From the NCBI GenBank assembly GCA_001885315.1, contig MLPZ01000008.1:1-64000 (forward strand): a stretch of DNA of 64,000 nt, in the 5' to 3' direction. The position numbers and the translations under genes were made by a program. The notes under the pieces are model-generated. The model searched no databases. It was given only the letters and a program-made list of their open reading frames with translations, and was not told the DNA's origin. Below, piece by piece: positions 44,894 to 53,279 of the stretch (position 1 is its first letter; each line of letters opens with the position of its first letter). Source of the DNA: Treponema sp. CETP13 (lineage in GTDB: Bacteria > Spirochaetota > Spirochaetia > Treponematales > Treponemataceae).

Positions 44894-46123
44894 CTATATG
44901 TAGTATCTGATTTCTTTATGGACGATTAATTTTTGTTTGTATGCAATAAGATAACTACAGAACATTGCAACAAGAGCATCCATAGCTGCTGCGAATGAAC
45001 AAATGATTCCAGCAGCTGGTTTTAGTAGCAAATAACCTGCTTCAAAACCACGTCCATACGAACTAAATAATAGAATAAGAGCAACATAACTTCCTCCTGT
45101 GGGAAGTGCTCCCAAGCAGAATGAAAACAGAAATCCCATAACTGCAATCCAACAAATATCAAAAAAAGAAATACTTAAACTTGAATACGATCTAAGAACA
45201 ACTACAAATGATATAACAATTGTTAATGCTGAGCCTGCCCGCAAAAAAGTCGAAAAAACAGGAAGAGTAATAGTTCCACTACTACGGCGTACTCCTAGAC
45301 TTTCATGAAGATGTCGTATATTTAAAGGTAGAGCAAAATTAGCATCACCAGAAAAGAATGCAGCAAAAATGGACGTTAAAGATGCATACAGAACTTTGTA
45401 AGGATGCATTTCTTTACAGGTTAGTCGAAGAATTAGTGGTAAAATCACTGTTGCTGTAATTATAAAATCTATTAAAAGCAAAATAAATAAACCGTTGTAT
45501 GTTCCTGATATTATAATGTCAAAGAAATTAATTGACCATGTGCAAGTAATTGCAACCATACCTACAGCAATAATATCTGTAAAAAAACAAAGTATTTGGT
45601 AAGAAACTTTAGAAAGAGAATCAAAAACAGTAAAAGCAGCTTTTGATTTTGTTCGGTCAGAAGCAAATCCAGCGCCTGCAAAACCTGCTAACACATACAA
45701 TGGAAGCAAAAAAGCACCATCAAACAAACTGCCAATTCCATTATACGGAAATATTTTTAAGATGTTATCAATCAAATTAAGACTAACCGTTCCAGAAACT
45801 TTTTCTACAGAAATTGGAATGCGTGGAAGTGTAACAAAAATAACAGAAAGAATGCCTATAATTACAAAAAGTGCTGTAACAAAAAGACTTATTAAAATTA
45901 TATACAAAGAAGTACTTAATAATTTTTTAGCCTCATACAATTTACAAACTGCAACAGTCATACTAAAAAATACAAGGGGTAATACCATGTACCGTCCAGC
46001 TCGAATAGAAATTTCTGTAAAAAAACTAAGAACTTCATTCGCTTGAGTGGAATCGAATGAAAAAACAAGTGCCATTACTATACCAAGAATACAGCCAATT
46101 AAGTATTTAATCCAAATTTTCAT
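44894..46123 (-). CDS. divergent DAACS-type cation:dicarboxylate symporter
   Basis: A 409-residue membrane protein with about eight to ten segments. It keeps RYMVLPLVFFSMTVAVCKL, VRRSSGTITLPVFSTF in place of the serine-rich HP1 tip, and GALPTGGSYVALILLF in place of HP2. Compared with the gene at 36538, the binding motif NMDG is missing and the final segment differs (MDALVAMFCSYL), so the substrate probably differs. It faces away from the neighbouring gene at 46184 and converges on hisB with no clear terminator. Confidence 0.82.
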   Translation of the reverse strand: MKIWIKYLIGCILGIVMALVFSFDSTQANEVLSFFTEISIRAGRYMVLPLVFFSMTVAVCKLYEAKKLLSTSLYIILISLFVTALFVIIGILSVIFVTLPRIPISVEKVSGTVSLNLIDNILKIFPYNGIGSLFDGAFLLPLYVLAGFAGAGFASDRTKSKAAFTVFDSLSKVSYQILCFFTDIIAVGMVAITCTWSINFFDIIISGTYNGLFILLLIDFIITATVILPLILRLTCKEMHPYKVLYASLTSIFAAFFSGDANFALPLNIRHLHESLGVRRSSGTITLPVFSTFLRAGSALTIVISFVVVLRSYSSLSISFFDICWIAVMGFLFSFCLGALPTGGSYVALILLFSSYGRGFEAGYLLLKPAAGIICSFAAAMDALVAMFCSYLIAYKQKLIVHKEIRYYI

Positions 46124-46170
46124 ACAAAAAAGAATACCTTATGGGACTGGTACAGTCAACTAGATTGTGT

Positions 46171-46176
46171 TATTCT
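46171..46176 (+). promoter_or_regulatory. -10 box for the gene at 46184
   Basis: TATTCT ends seven bases before the ATG, with no Shine-Dalgarno sequence; the RNA should begin at or one base before the start codon. The -35 is weak. Confidence 0.4.
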
Positions 46177-46183
46177 TTTTTAC

Positions 46184-46900
46184 ATGATTAAATCTGTAAT
46201 AATAAGTGGAAATGAATATCCTGCGACAGTAGCTCTAGTTCAAACTGCCATTGAAGCTGAAAAAAATGTACTTGTTTCGATATCTGAAAAAAAAGAAGCC
46301 AAAACACCAGAAAATGGAGCTCTTACTTATCCATGGTGTAAAAATTCACCTATTTCAGCTCGCTCAATGTTATTAAAAGCAGAAAGTTCATTCGAAAATT
46401 TAGACTGTGGTTTTATTTTTTTTGATTCAGAAGATTTTGTTTCAAAATTTGAAGGTTTATCGCTTGAAAATATATCTCGAGCAAATGATGAGATGTTACT
46501 TTCTATTGAATATCTCACCTATGAATTTTGTAAGCGGTTTGAAATGACAAAAAAAGGACTTCTTTGCTTTGTGCTAAATCCAATACATTCTTTTGCCGAC
46601 ACAATGCGAAATCCACATCTTAGTCCTAATATATCTCATTTTTCAACCTTAACATCAGTAGCGCAGGCTGGTTTTCGTTCTTTTGCAGAAAATATTTCTG
46701 CTACTGCAAGTGTATCAAAATCATATAAAGTTCTTTTACTTGAAAAAGGAATAGAATCTCGAGATGAGTTTGCAAAATGGGTAATTTCTTTTGCTGATTC
46801 TTATAGTGATTCAGAAAAAATATATACGGGAAAGGATTGTGTAAAATGGCATCATATTGGGGCTAAACTACCAGCTTCGCGTTCCTTTTTTGGACACTAA
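46184..46900 (+). CDS. uncharacterised protein, degenerate SDR-like fold
   Basis: I cannot name this 238-residue protein. The beginning (KSVIISGNEYPATVALVQTA) has the strand-turn-helix of a Rossmann domain but lacks the glycines of a nucleotide loop. The middle (LDCGFIFFDSEDF, SRANDEMLLSIEYLTYEFCK, GLLCFVLNP) follows the layout of short-chain dehydrogenases without the Tyr-Lys pair. It may be a non-catalytic relative. It lies just upstream of the XPB helicase gene, each with its own start-proximal -10 box. Confidence 0.6.
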   Translation: MIKSVIISGNEYPATVALVQTAIEAEKNVLVSISEKKEAKTPENGALTYPWCKNSPISARSMLLKAESSFENLDCGFIFFDSEDFVSKFEGLSLENISRANDEMLLSIEYLTYEFCKRFEMTKKGLLCFVLNPIHSFADTMRNPHLSPNISHFSTLTSVAQAGFRSFAENISATASVSKSYKVLLLEKGIESRDEFAKWVISFADSYSDSEKIYTGKDCVKWHHIGAKLPASRSFFGH

Positions 46901-46913
46901 AATAATTAACGTA

Positions 46914-46942
46914 TTGAAGAAATATCAATTGCAATCTAAAAT
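46914..46942 (+). promoter_or_regulatory. promoter of the XPB helicase gene, leaderless type
   Basis: TTGAAG and TAAAAT are separated by 17 bases, and the -10 box ends eight bases before the ATG at 46951. No Shine-Dalgarno sequence is present. Confidence 0.55.
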
Positions 46943-46950
46943 AGTAGATT

Positions 46951-48723
46951 ATGCAGAATCCTCAATTTAATCCATTAATGGTTCAATCAGATAAGACTCT
47001 TCTTCTTGATGTCCACGCGCCTCGAGCAGAAGAATGTCGAAATGCGCTTATTCCCTTTGCTGAATTAGAACGTTCTCCGGAACATTTACACACATATAGA
47101 TTGACAGCTCTTTCTTTATGGAATGCAAGGAGTGCTGGGTTTACTGCGGATGATGCAATAAATGTTTTGCATGAATTTTCACGGTTTGAAGTTCCTCAAT
47201 CTGTTTGTATGTGGATTGAAGAAACTTCAATGCGTTTTGGTAGGCTTAGACTCGTTCCAGACGAGGATTGCTCTCCTCTATCAGTGAAAGAAGAAGATAA
47301 AGCAGAATACTTAAATTTAATTACAGATAAAATGCTTATCTATAAAGAAATAAGTGCAACAAAAAATATGCAAAAATATTTAGAGCCTATTGGATGTAAA
47401 AAAAACGAGAACGGAGATCCGTGTGAATGGAGATTCAGATTACTTCTTACTAATAGGGGAACGGTAAAACAAGCTCTGCTTTCTTTGGGGTGGCCGGTAA
47501 AAGACGAAGTACCTCTAAAAGAGGGAGAGGCATTAGATGTTTCTTTGCGAACAAGAACTTTAAGTGATAATGAACCTTTAAAAATAAGATCATACCAAAA
47601 AGAGGCAGCAGAATCTCTTGTTGGGGATAAAGGTCCAGGAACTGGATTTGGCACAATAGTTTTACCTTGTGGTGCAGGAAAAACTATTGTTGGTATGGTA
47701 ATTATGGATATGCTTAAAACAAATACTCTCATATTAACAACAAATATTTCTGCTGTGCACCAATGGATTGATGAGCTAATTGATAAAACGAATCTAACTG
47801 CTGATCAAATAGGAGAATATACAGGAGAACATAAGTGTATAAAACCGGTTACAGTTGCAACGTATCAGGTTTTAACTTGGTGTCCTAAGACGGAAGGACC
47901 TTATCCTCATTTTAAGATTTTTCGTGATAATCCATGGGGTCTTATTATCTATGATGAGGTTCATCTGTTGCCAGCTCCTGTGTTTAGAGTTACGGCAGAG
48001 CTTCAGGCTGTGCGACGAGTAGGCTTAACAGCGACGCTTGTAAGAGAAGATGGTTGCCAAGGTCATGTTTTTAGTCTGGTTGGACCAAAGCGATATGATG
48101 TTCCTTGGAAAGAACTTGAAGCTACAGGATGGATTGCAGAAGCTGAATGCATAGAACTTCGGCTCGATTTAGACGAAGAAAAAGAAATTGAATATGCAAT
48201 ATCAACTCCCCATAAAAAGCAACGCATAGCAAGTGAAAATTCACTCAAAATTGATGTAGTCGAAAAATTAGTAAATCGATATACAAAAGATAAAATATTA
48301 GTAATTGGTCAATATTTAGATCAGCTCCATAAGATTTCAGATAGATTAAAAGTACCAATAATAACCGGAAAAACACCAAATGTTAAACGAGATGAAATAT
48401 TTGGTAAATTTCGTAATGGAGAATTGCGAGTTCTTGTTGTATCTAAAGTTGCAAATTTTGCAATTGATTTGCCAGATGCAAGTATGGCCATTCAGGTTTC
48501 AGGAACTTTTGGAAGCCGTCAAGAAGAAGCGCAAAGGCTTGGTCGTATCTTGCGACCAAAAGAAAGGTTGTCCAGATTTATTACGCTGATTACACGTGGT
48601 ACCCTTGAAGAAGAGTTTGGAGCTAATAGGCAGAAGTTCCTAGCAGAACAAGGATACACATACAGAATGGTTAGTGCTGTAGAAGATATTCCAGATTATT
48701 TGGAGAGTGACAATGATTCCTAA
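46951..48723 (+). CDS. XPB/Ssl2-like superfamily 2 DNA helicase
   Basis: A 590-residue helicase related to the eukaryotic repair helicase XPB. An N-terminal region of about 200 residues (damage-recognition-like) precedes the RecA-like core. The core has Walker A LPCGAGKTIVGMV, LTTNISAVHQWIDEL, the DEVH box IIYDEVHLLPAPVFR, VGLTATLVREDG with the XPB RED-type motif, and AQRLGRILRPK as motif VI. It should unwind DNA during repair or transcription-linked processes. Its end overlaps the next gene by 17 bases, so the two proteins are made together. Confidence 0.93.
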   Translation: MQNPQFNPLMVQSDKTLLLDVHAPRAEECRNALIPFAELERSPEHLHTYRLTALSLWNARSAGFTADDAINVLHEFSRFEVPQSVCMWIEETSMRFGRLRLVPDEDCSPLSVKEEDKAEYLNLITDKMLIYKEISATKNMQKYLEPIGCKKNENGDPCEWRFRLLLTNRGTVKQALLSLGWPVKDEVPLKEGEALDVSLRTRTLSDNEPLKIRSYQKEAAESLVGDKGPGTGFGTIVLPCGAGKTIVGMVIMDMLKTNTLILTTNISAVHQWIDELIDKTNLTADQIGEYTGEHKCIKPVTVATYQVLTWCPKTEGPYPHFKIFRDNPWGLIIYDEVHLLPAPVFRVTAELQAVRRVGLTATLVREDGCQGHVFSLVGPKRYDVPWKELEATGWIAEAECIELRLDLDEEKEIEYAISTPHKKQRIASENSLKIDVVEKLVNRYTKDKILVIGQYLDQLHKISDRLKVPIITGKTPNVKRDEIFGKFRNGELRVLVVSKVANFAIDLPDASMAIQVSGTFGSRQEEAQRLGRILRPKERLSRFITLITRGTLEEEFGANRQKFLAEQGYTYRMVSAVEDIPDYLESDNDS

Positions 48724-50923
48724 CCCTTATACAAATGATATATTGCAATGGCGAGATTCATTAAGTCGTATGCCAGACCATCATTTTTTTGAATTGTTGC
48801 GTATGTATTTGGGAGATATTAAGACTCCATACAATAAACAAAATTTAATTGAACAATTAAGTGCATTTTTACGGCATGAAGATAATAAAAAAAATATAGC
48901 AATGTTACTATCTCCAATAGATGTCCTTATATTGGCATCTATTGATGCTCTTCCAAATCCAACCCACGAAAAGTTAACTCAATTTTTTGAATTTGATTTT
49001 TCAATTTCTGAATTATATGAGAGATTGATGAATCTTGAAGAGCGTTTACTTATTTTTAGAGTATATAAAGATGAAGTGGCTTTTTCATTTAAGATTAATC
49101 CTTTATTGCGTTCTGTTATAAATCCTTTATTAACAAAGAATGTTCTTATTCCTTCTTCACAAGTAGTTGGTGCTAATACTTTTTCAAAATCACGATCAAA
49201 TAATAATGAACCTCGATTATCACCTTCTTTGTTAGCAGGATGGATTTCTTTTATCTTTTTGCATAGAGATTTATGTAAAGCGAGTGGGGATTTTAAAAAG
49301 AAAACAGTTATTCAAATACGTGAAGTTTTTCCACAAATACACAATACAGAGTTTTTTTTATATTTGACAACGGCTTTGTATAATTTACATCTTTTAAAAC
49401 TCTCTGAAGGTGAATTTAACCCAGATCTAAAAAACTTTCGTAGTTTTGCATCGATGACTGAAGAAGCTCAATTTTCGTATATTTGTGCAGCAGCTTGTGG
49501 ACGATGTTCTCGAGATATTCTTCATGTTAAAGCACAACTTGTATGTGATTTATTAGCCTGTATAGGTGAAAAATCTTTCACAAAAGCAGTCTTAGTAAGA
49601 GCTGCTTATTTGCAACTACAAAAAAAAGGAACTGCACGTGAAACAAAAAGACGAAAAAGTCGTTTTTTGACTATACTAGAAAAAGAAAGTGTTAATAGTT
49701 CTAACGAAAGTAAAAAGAATTTACAAGAAGATGATGATTCAGACAATTTACAAAAATTAGTTTCTGTTATGCATATTTTTGGGTTGTTACAATGGGTTGG
49801 CAAAAATGAATCATCAAATGATGTTTATAGATGTGCTTCTTGGGTGAATGAAATACAAAAGGCAAAAAATAGTTCAATTGTACAAAATGAAACATCAAAT
49901 GTTTTTCAAGGATCAATTGTGATTAATGCTGGTTTTTCTGTTACTATTTTACAAAAACTTTCTCTTTTGACTCTGTTGGATGTAACAGAATGCATGGAAA
50001 TTCAGCGATTAGATGGAATTGCAGAATATAAAATTACTCGCAACGCGTGTATGAGATGTTTTGATACTGGAAAAACACCAGAAGAGATAAAAAAAAGTTT
50101 ATTACCTACTTTGGCACATAAAATACCGCAAAATTTAGAATTTTCTTTAGATGATTGGTATAAAAGTTACTCTTCTGCCTCATTGTATAAAGGCTATGTA
50201 TTACGAGTTGATACTGAAAAAGAAGGCGCTATAAAAAATATTCCAGAAATTTCTAAACGAATTAGAGAGGAACTAGCTCCTGGGATATATTTAATAGATT
50301 TTTTAAATGATGAAGAAGCTTCTAAAATTATAAACAAAGCAGGTCTAGATTTTGTTGGTGCTGTAAAAAAAATGCCATATGAATCTAAATCTTTTTCTTT
50401 TCCGCTAGTTTCTTTAATAGACCAAAATAAAGTTCAAGAAAAAAACGAAAATGTAGGGCTTCCTGATGGTAAAGGTGTAAAGAACTTTAATGATAATAAT
50501 GTTAAAAAATTCATGGATTCTCTAAAAGTTAAACTTAAGACATATGATTTTGAGAGTGATCAAGCAGATGCTCTCTTATCTCGAATAAATAGAAAAGTTA
50601 TTGTAAATGAAGCTCAACTAAGAGCTGATTCTGTTCGCCCAGAAAAAAATGAAGCCTCTGGAATGGATTTTTTGGGGAAGATTCATGTTGTAGAACATGG
50701 GATCTTATCTAAAAGCTTCCTAAAAATTACAGTTAGTGAAACTGCTGCTATCGATGGAGTCACAGAATTTTTAGGAACTCCTCTTTCTATAGAAAAACAA
50801 AATGATGATGCACTCGTTCGTTTTAGACTTGAAAGTTCGGATGAAATTGTCATACTGTCAATTGGCCAGGCACAAAACATAAAACGTATTCGAGGGTCGA
50901 TTTTTAAAGAAACTAAATATTAA
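48707..50923 (+). CDS. helicase-associated partner of XPB (Helicase_C_3 type)
   Basis: A 738-residue protein of the type found next to bacterial XPB, as in actinobacteria (the mycobacterial Rv0862c/Rv0861c pair). The middle region (about 400-560; FQGSIVINAGFSVTILQ, MRCFDTGKTPEEI, LEFSLDDWYKSYSSASLYKG) resembles the helicase C-terminal-like, XPB/Ssl2-N-terminal-like domain. No Walker motifs are present. The start is GTG 48707 or ATG 48713 inside the XPB gene. It probably forms a complex with the helicase. The nature of the complex and its DNA substrate are unknown. Confidence 0.75.
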   Translation: MTMIPNPYTNDILQWRDSLSRMPDHHFFELLRMYLGDIKTPYNKQNLIEQLSAFLRHEDNKKNIAMLLSPIDVLILASIDALPNPTHEKLTQFFEFDFSISELYERLMNLEERLLIFRVYKDEVAFSFKINPLLRSVINPLLTKNVLIPSSQVVGANTFSKSRSNNNEPRLSPSLLAGWISFIFLHRDLCKASGDFKKKTVIQIREVFPQIHNTEFFLYLTTALYNLHLLKLSEGEFNPDLKNFRSFASMTEEAQFSYICAAACGRCSRDILHVKAQLVCDLLACIGEKSFTKAVLVRAAYLQLQKKGTARETKRRKSRFLTILEKESVNSSNESKKNLQEDDDSDNLQKLVSVMHIFGLLQWVGKNESSNDVYRCASWVNEIQKAKNSSIVQNETSNVFQGSIVINAGFSVTILQKLSLLTLLDVTECMEIQRLDGIAEYKITRNACMRCFDTGKTPEEIKKSLLPTLAHKIPQNLEFSLDDWYKSYSSASLYKGYVLRVDTEKEGAIKNIPEISKRIREELAPGIYLIDFLNDEEASKIINKAGLDFVGAVKKMPYESKSFSFPLVSLIDQNKVQEKNENVGLPDGKGVKNFNDNNVKKFMDSLKVKLKTYDFESDQADALLSRINRKVIVNEAQLRADSVRPEKNEASGMDFLGKIHVVEHGILSKSFLKITVSETAAIDGVTEFLGTPLSIEKQNDDALVRFRLESSDEIVILSIGQAQNIKRIRGSIFKETKY

Positions 50924-50999
50924 AATTTGGACAAATTCTGGTTTTATTAGTATTATTAGACAATATTCTACATATATTAATATTAAATCTGGAGGGAAA

Positions 51000-51608
51000 A
51001 TGAAAAACGGAACAAAGAGCTTAATAATTGTTATTGGTGTAATTGCAGTTCTCATTATAGGAAGTTGTAGTTTTTATTCTAATTCATATAATTCAATGGT
51101 TTCACAAGATGAAGCTGTAAAATCTGCATGGAGTCAGGTTGAAAATCAATATCAACGTCGTCTTGATTTAATACCTAATCTTGTATCAACTGTAAAAGGT
51201 TATGCTGAACATGAAAGTTCTGTGTTTACTGATGTTGCTGAAGCTCGAGCTTCTGCTGGTGGCGTAATGGAAATGAGCTCTGATTTGCTTGACGATCCAG
51301 AAGCTTTTGAAAGATTTCAAAAAGCACAGGCTTCTTTAAGTGGAGCATTAACAAGGTTGCTTTCTGTAACAGAAAATTATCCAGAATTAAAAGCAAATGA
51401 ACAATTTTTAACTTTGCAAGATCAATTAGAGGGCACTGAAAATCGGATTTCTACAGAGCGAAAGAGATTTAATGAAACAGTTCAAAGTTATAATACATAC
51501 ATAAGGATGTTTCCTAAAAATATAATTGCAAATATGAGTGGTTTTAGGCAAAAGGAATATTTTGAATCTCAAGAAGGCGCAGACAGTGCCCCAAAAGTAG
51601 AATTTTAG
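51000..51608 (+). CDS. lemA: LemA family protein
   Basis: A membrane-anchored coiled-coil protein of 202 residues. The N-terminal membrane segment (LIIVIGVIAVLIIGSC) is followed by the LemA signature YNSMVSQDEAVKSAWSQVENQYQRRLDLIPNLV (given in part) and the conserved YPELKANEQFLTLQDQLEGTENRIS region. The Cys at about 22 may be lipidated. It is followed after nine bases by two TPM-domain genes, a common LemA neighbourhood. The function of LemA is not well known. GGAGG precedes the ATG. Confidence 0.93.
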   Translation: MKNGTKSLIIVIGVIAVLIIGSCSFYSNSYNSMVSQDEAVKSAWSQVENQYQRRLDLIPNLVSTVKGYAEHESSVFTDVAEARASAGGVMEMSSDLLDDPEAFERFQKAQASLSGALTRLLSVTENYPELKANEQFLTLQDQLEGTENRISTERKRFNETVQSYNTYIRMFPKNIIANMSGFRQKEYFESQEGADSAPKVEF

Positions 51609-51617
51609 GAGGATTAT

Positions 51618-52343
51618 ATGACTGGTTCTAAGTATATCGAAAAGGTATTAAAACGTGCCCATTTAACAGAGACAGATTTAGATAATATAAAAAAAGCTGT
51701 AAATAGTGCCGAGAAAAAAACAAATGGCGAGATTGCTATTGCATTAACTCCTGCAAGTCATGATTATTCGTTTTGGGAATTACTTTTTTCTCTTGCTGCT
51801 GGGATAATTGTCTTTTGTGTGATGTTACCATTTTCAGATTCTATTGTTAATTGGATATCTGCTCATTTATGGGCTAAATGCCCTGCTTGGTATCTACCTG
51901 GTTTTTTTGGCCTTGTTTTGGTTCTTATAATCGGTCTTGTTTTCTTATTGGTAAATATTCCTGCGATAGATAGATTTATTGTTCCTGTTGACGCAAGAAC
52001 TTCTGCTGTTACACATCGTTCTGCTCGTCATTTTACAGAAAGTGGTGTATACGCTACAAAAGAAAATTCAGGGATTTTAATTTTTATTTCGCTTTTAGAA
52101 CGTGAAGTACGTATTGTAGCAGATTTTGGAATTTCATCAAAAATAGATCAACTTGAATGGGATACCTTGGCTGCAGGATTAGTTAATGGATTTAATTATA
52201 AAAATAATAAAGTAACGGCAGGAGAAGCCGTAGTAAATACCATTGAGAAATGTGGTAATTTGCTTGCTAAATATTTTCCCCCACGAGAGGAAAATCCAAA
52301 CGAATTGAATGATGGTCTGGTTATTCTTCCATCTGGAGAATAA
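51618..52343 (+). CDS. membrane TPM-domain protein, cytoplasmic-type
   Basis: A 241-residue protein. An N-terminal stretch (AEKKTNGEIAIALTPAS) begins a TPM-type domain, split by two membrane segments (about 55-75 and 95-120). It then continues with HRSARHFTESGVYATKENSGILIFISLLEREVRIVADFGIS (in part), the family's core. It belongs with the COG3762-like proteins that accompany LemA and YgcG. AGGAGG precedes the ATG. The role is unknown; a link to envelope upkeep is likely from the neighbours. Confidence 0.8.
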   Translation: MTGSKYIEKVLKRAHLTETDLDNIKKAVNSAEKKTNGEIAIALTPASHDYSFWELLFSLAAGIIVFCVMLPFSDSIVNWISAHLWAKCPAWYLPGFFGLVLVLIIGLVFLLVNIPAIDRFIVPVDARTSAVTHRSARHFTESGVYATKENSGILIFISLLEREVRIVADFGISSKIDQLEWDTLAAGLVNGFNYKNNKVTAGEAVVNTIEKCGNLLAKYFPPREENPNELNDGLVILPSGE

Positions 52344-52344
52344 A

Positions 52345-53205
52345 ATGGATTATATAAATATGAAATCAAAAACAATTCGAAAAAATATGACTACTTTATT
52401 AGTTATATTTTTGGGTCTGTTTTTTATTACAATTCCTTTTTATGCAGAGCCTCAGGTTCCTACACAAACTGCATGGGTAATGGATACGGCACAAGTGATG
52501 TCGGAAACTGAAAGAGCCCAACTTGAACAGTATTTAGTAAATTTAGATACACAAACTGGTATACAAATAGCTGTCTATACAGTGAACTCTTTAGAGGGCT
52601 ATTCTTTAGAAGATTATTCAATGGCAGTAGCTGAAAACTGGCAACTCGGACAAAAAAATGCTGACAATGGCGTTCTTGTTTTTGTTGCAATGAATGAGCG
52701 AAAAATACGTATTGAGGTTGGCTATGGGCTTGAAAGTTCTTTAACCGATGCAAAAAGTGGATTAATTATACGAAAAGTTATTGCCCCTTATTTTCAAGAT
52801 GGTCAATATAGTGCTGGAATTATAGCAGGGGTGCAAACTATAGCAAATGTTGTGGTAGGTGAAAATGCTGGATATGTAGATACAGAATTGGCAACGAGCG
52901 TTCCAGAAACGGAAAGTGCAGCCCCTTCCTCAGGGTTTTCAGCAATTGTACTAATTTTGTTTTTAATTTTAATGCTCGTAAACATGTCACATCGTGGAGC
53001 TAAATCAGGTAAATATAAAAGAGACTCAACTGGAAGGGTTATTAAAGATATTATTTGGTTAAATATACTGTACAGTATGTTTGGCCCGCGTGGACCACGA
53101 GGCGGGGGAGGTCTCGGCAGTGGTGGCGGAAGTAGTAGTTTCGGTGGTTTTTCTGGCGGCGGTGGCGGTAGTTTTGGCGGCGGCGGTGCTTCAGGAGGAT
53201 GGTAG
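52345..53205 (+). CDS. exported TPM-domain protein YgcG-like
   Basis: The protein has a signal peptide or membrane anchor (to about residue 32), then a TPM domain (WVMDTAQVMSETERAQLEQ, IQIAVYTVNSLEGYSLEDYS, NGVLVFVAMNERKIRIEVGYGLE). A second membrane segment (VLILFLILMLVNM) and a Gly/Ser-rich tail follow. The TPM fold is known in plant Psb32 and bacterial homologues. The start at 52345 has GGAG six bases upstream and lies two bases after the previous stop. It is the third gene of the lemA operon. Confidence 0.88.
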   Translation: MDYINMKSKTIRKNMTTLLVIFLGLFFITIPFYAEPQVPTQTAWVMDTAQVMSETERAQLEQYLVNLDTQTGIQIAVYTVNSLEGYSLEDYSMAVAENWQLGQKNADNGVLVFVAMNERKIRIEVGYGLESSLTDAKSGLIIRKVIAPYFQDGQYSAGIIAGVQTIANVVVGENAGYVDTELATSVPETESAAPSSGFSAIVLILFLILMLVNMSHRGAKSGKYKRDSTGRVIKDIIWLNILYSMFGPRGPRGGGGLGSGGGSSSFGGFSGGGGGSFGGGGASGGW

Positions 53206-53267
53206 GATAATAAGTCCTATTTATTTTAGAACAGTTTTATTCTCTTTTCTTTTTATATAAATTACGT

Positions 53268-53273
53268 TATTCT
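53268..53273 (+). promoter_or_regulatory. -10 box for leaderless dnaX
   Basis: TATTCT ends exactly six bases before the dnaX ATG, so the RNA would begin at the start codon. No Shine-Dalgarno sequence is present and the -35 is poor. Confidence 0.4.
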
Positions 53274-53279
53274 TACAAT

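Noticed and set aside
49630-49645. Third parS site
   Set aside because: The sequence AACTGCACGTGAAACA matches only 12 of 16 positions, with all mismatches in one half.
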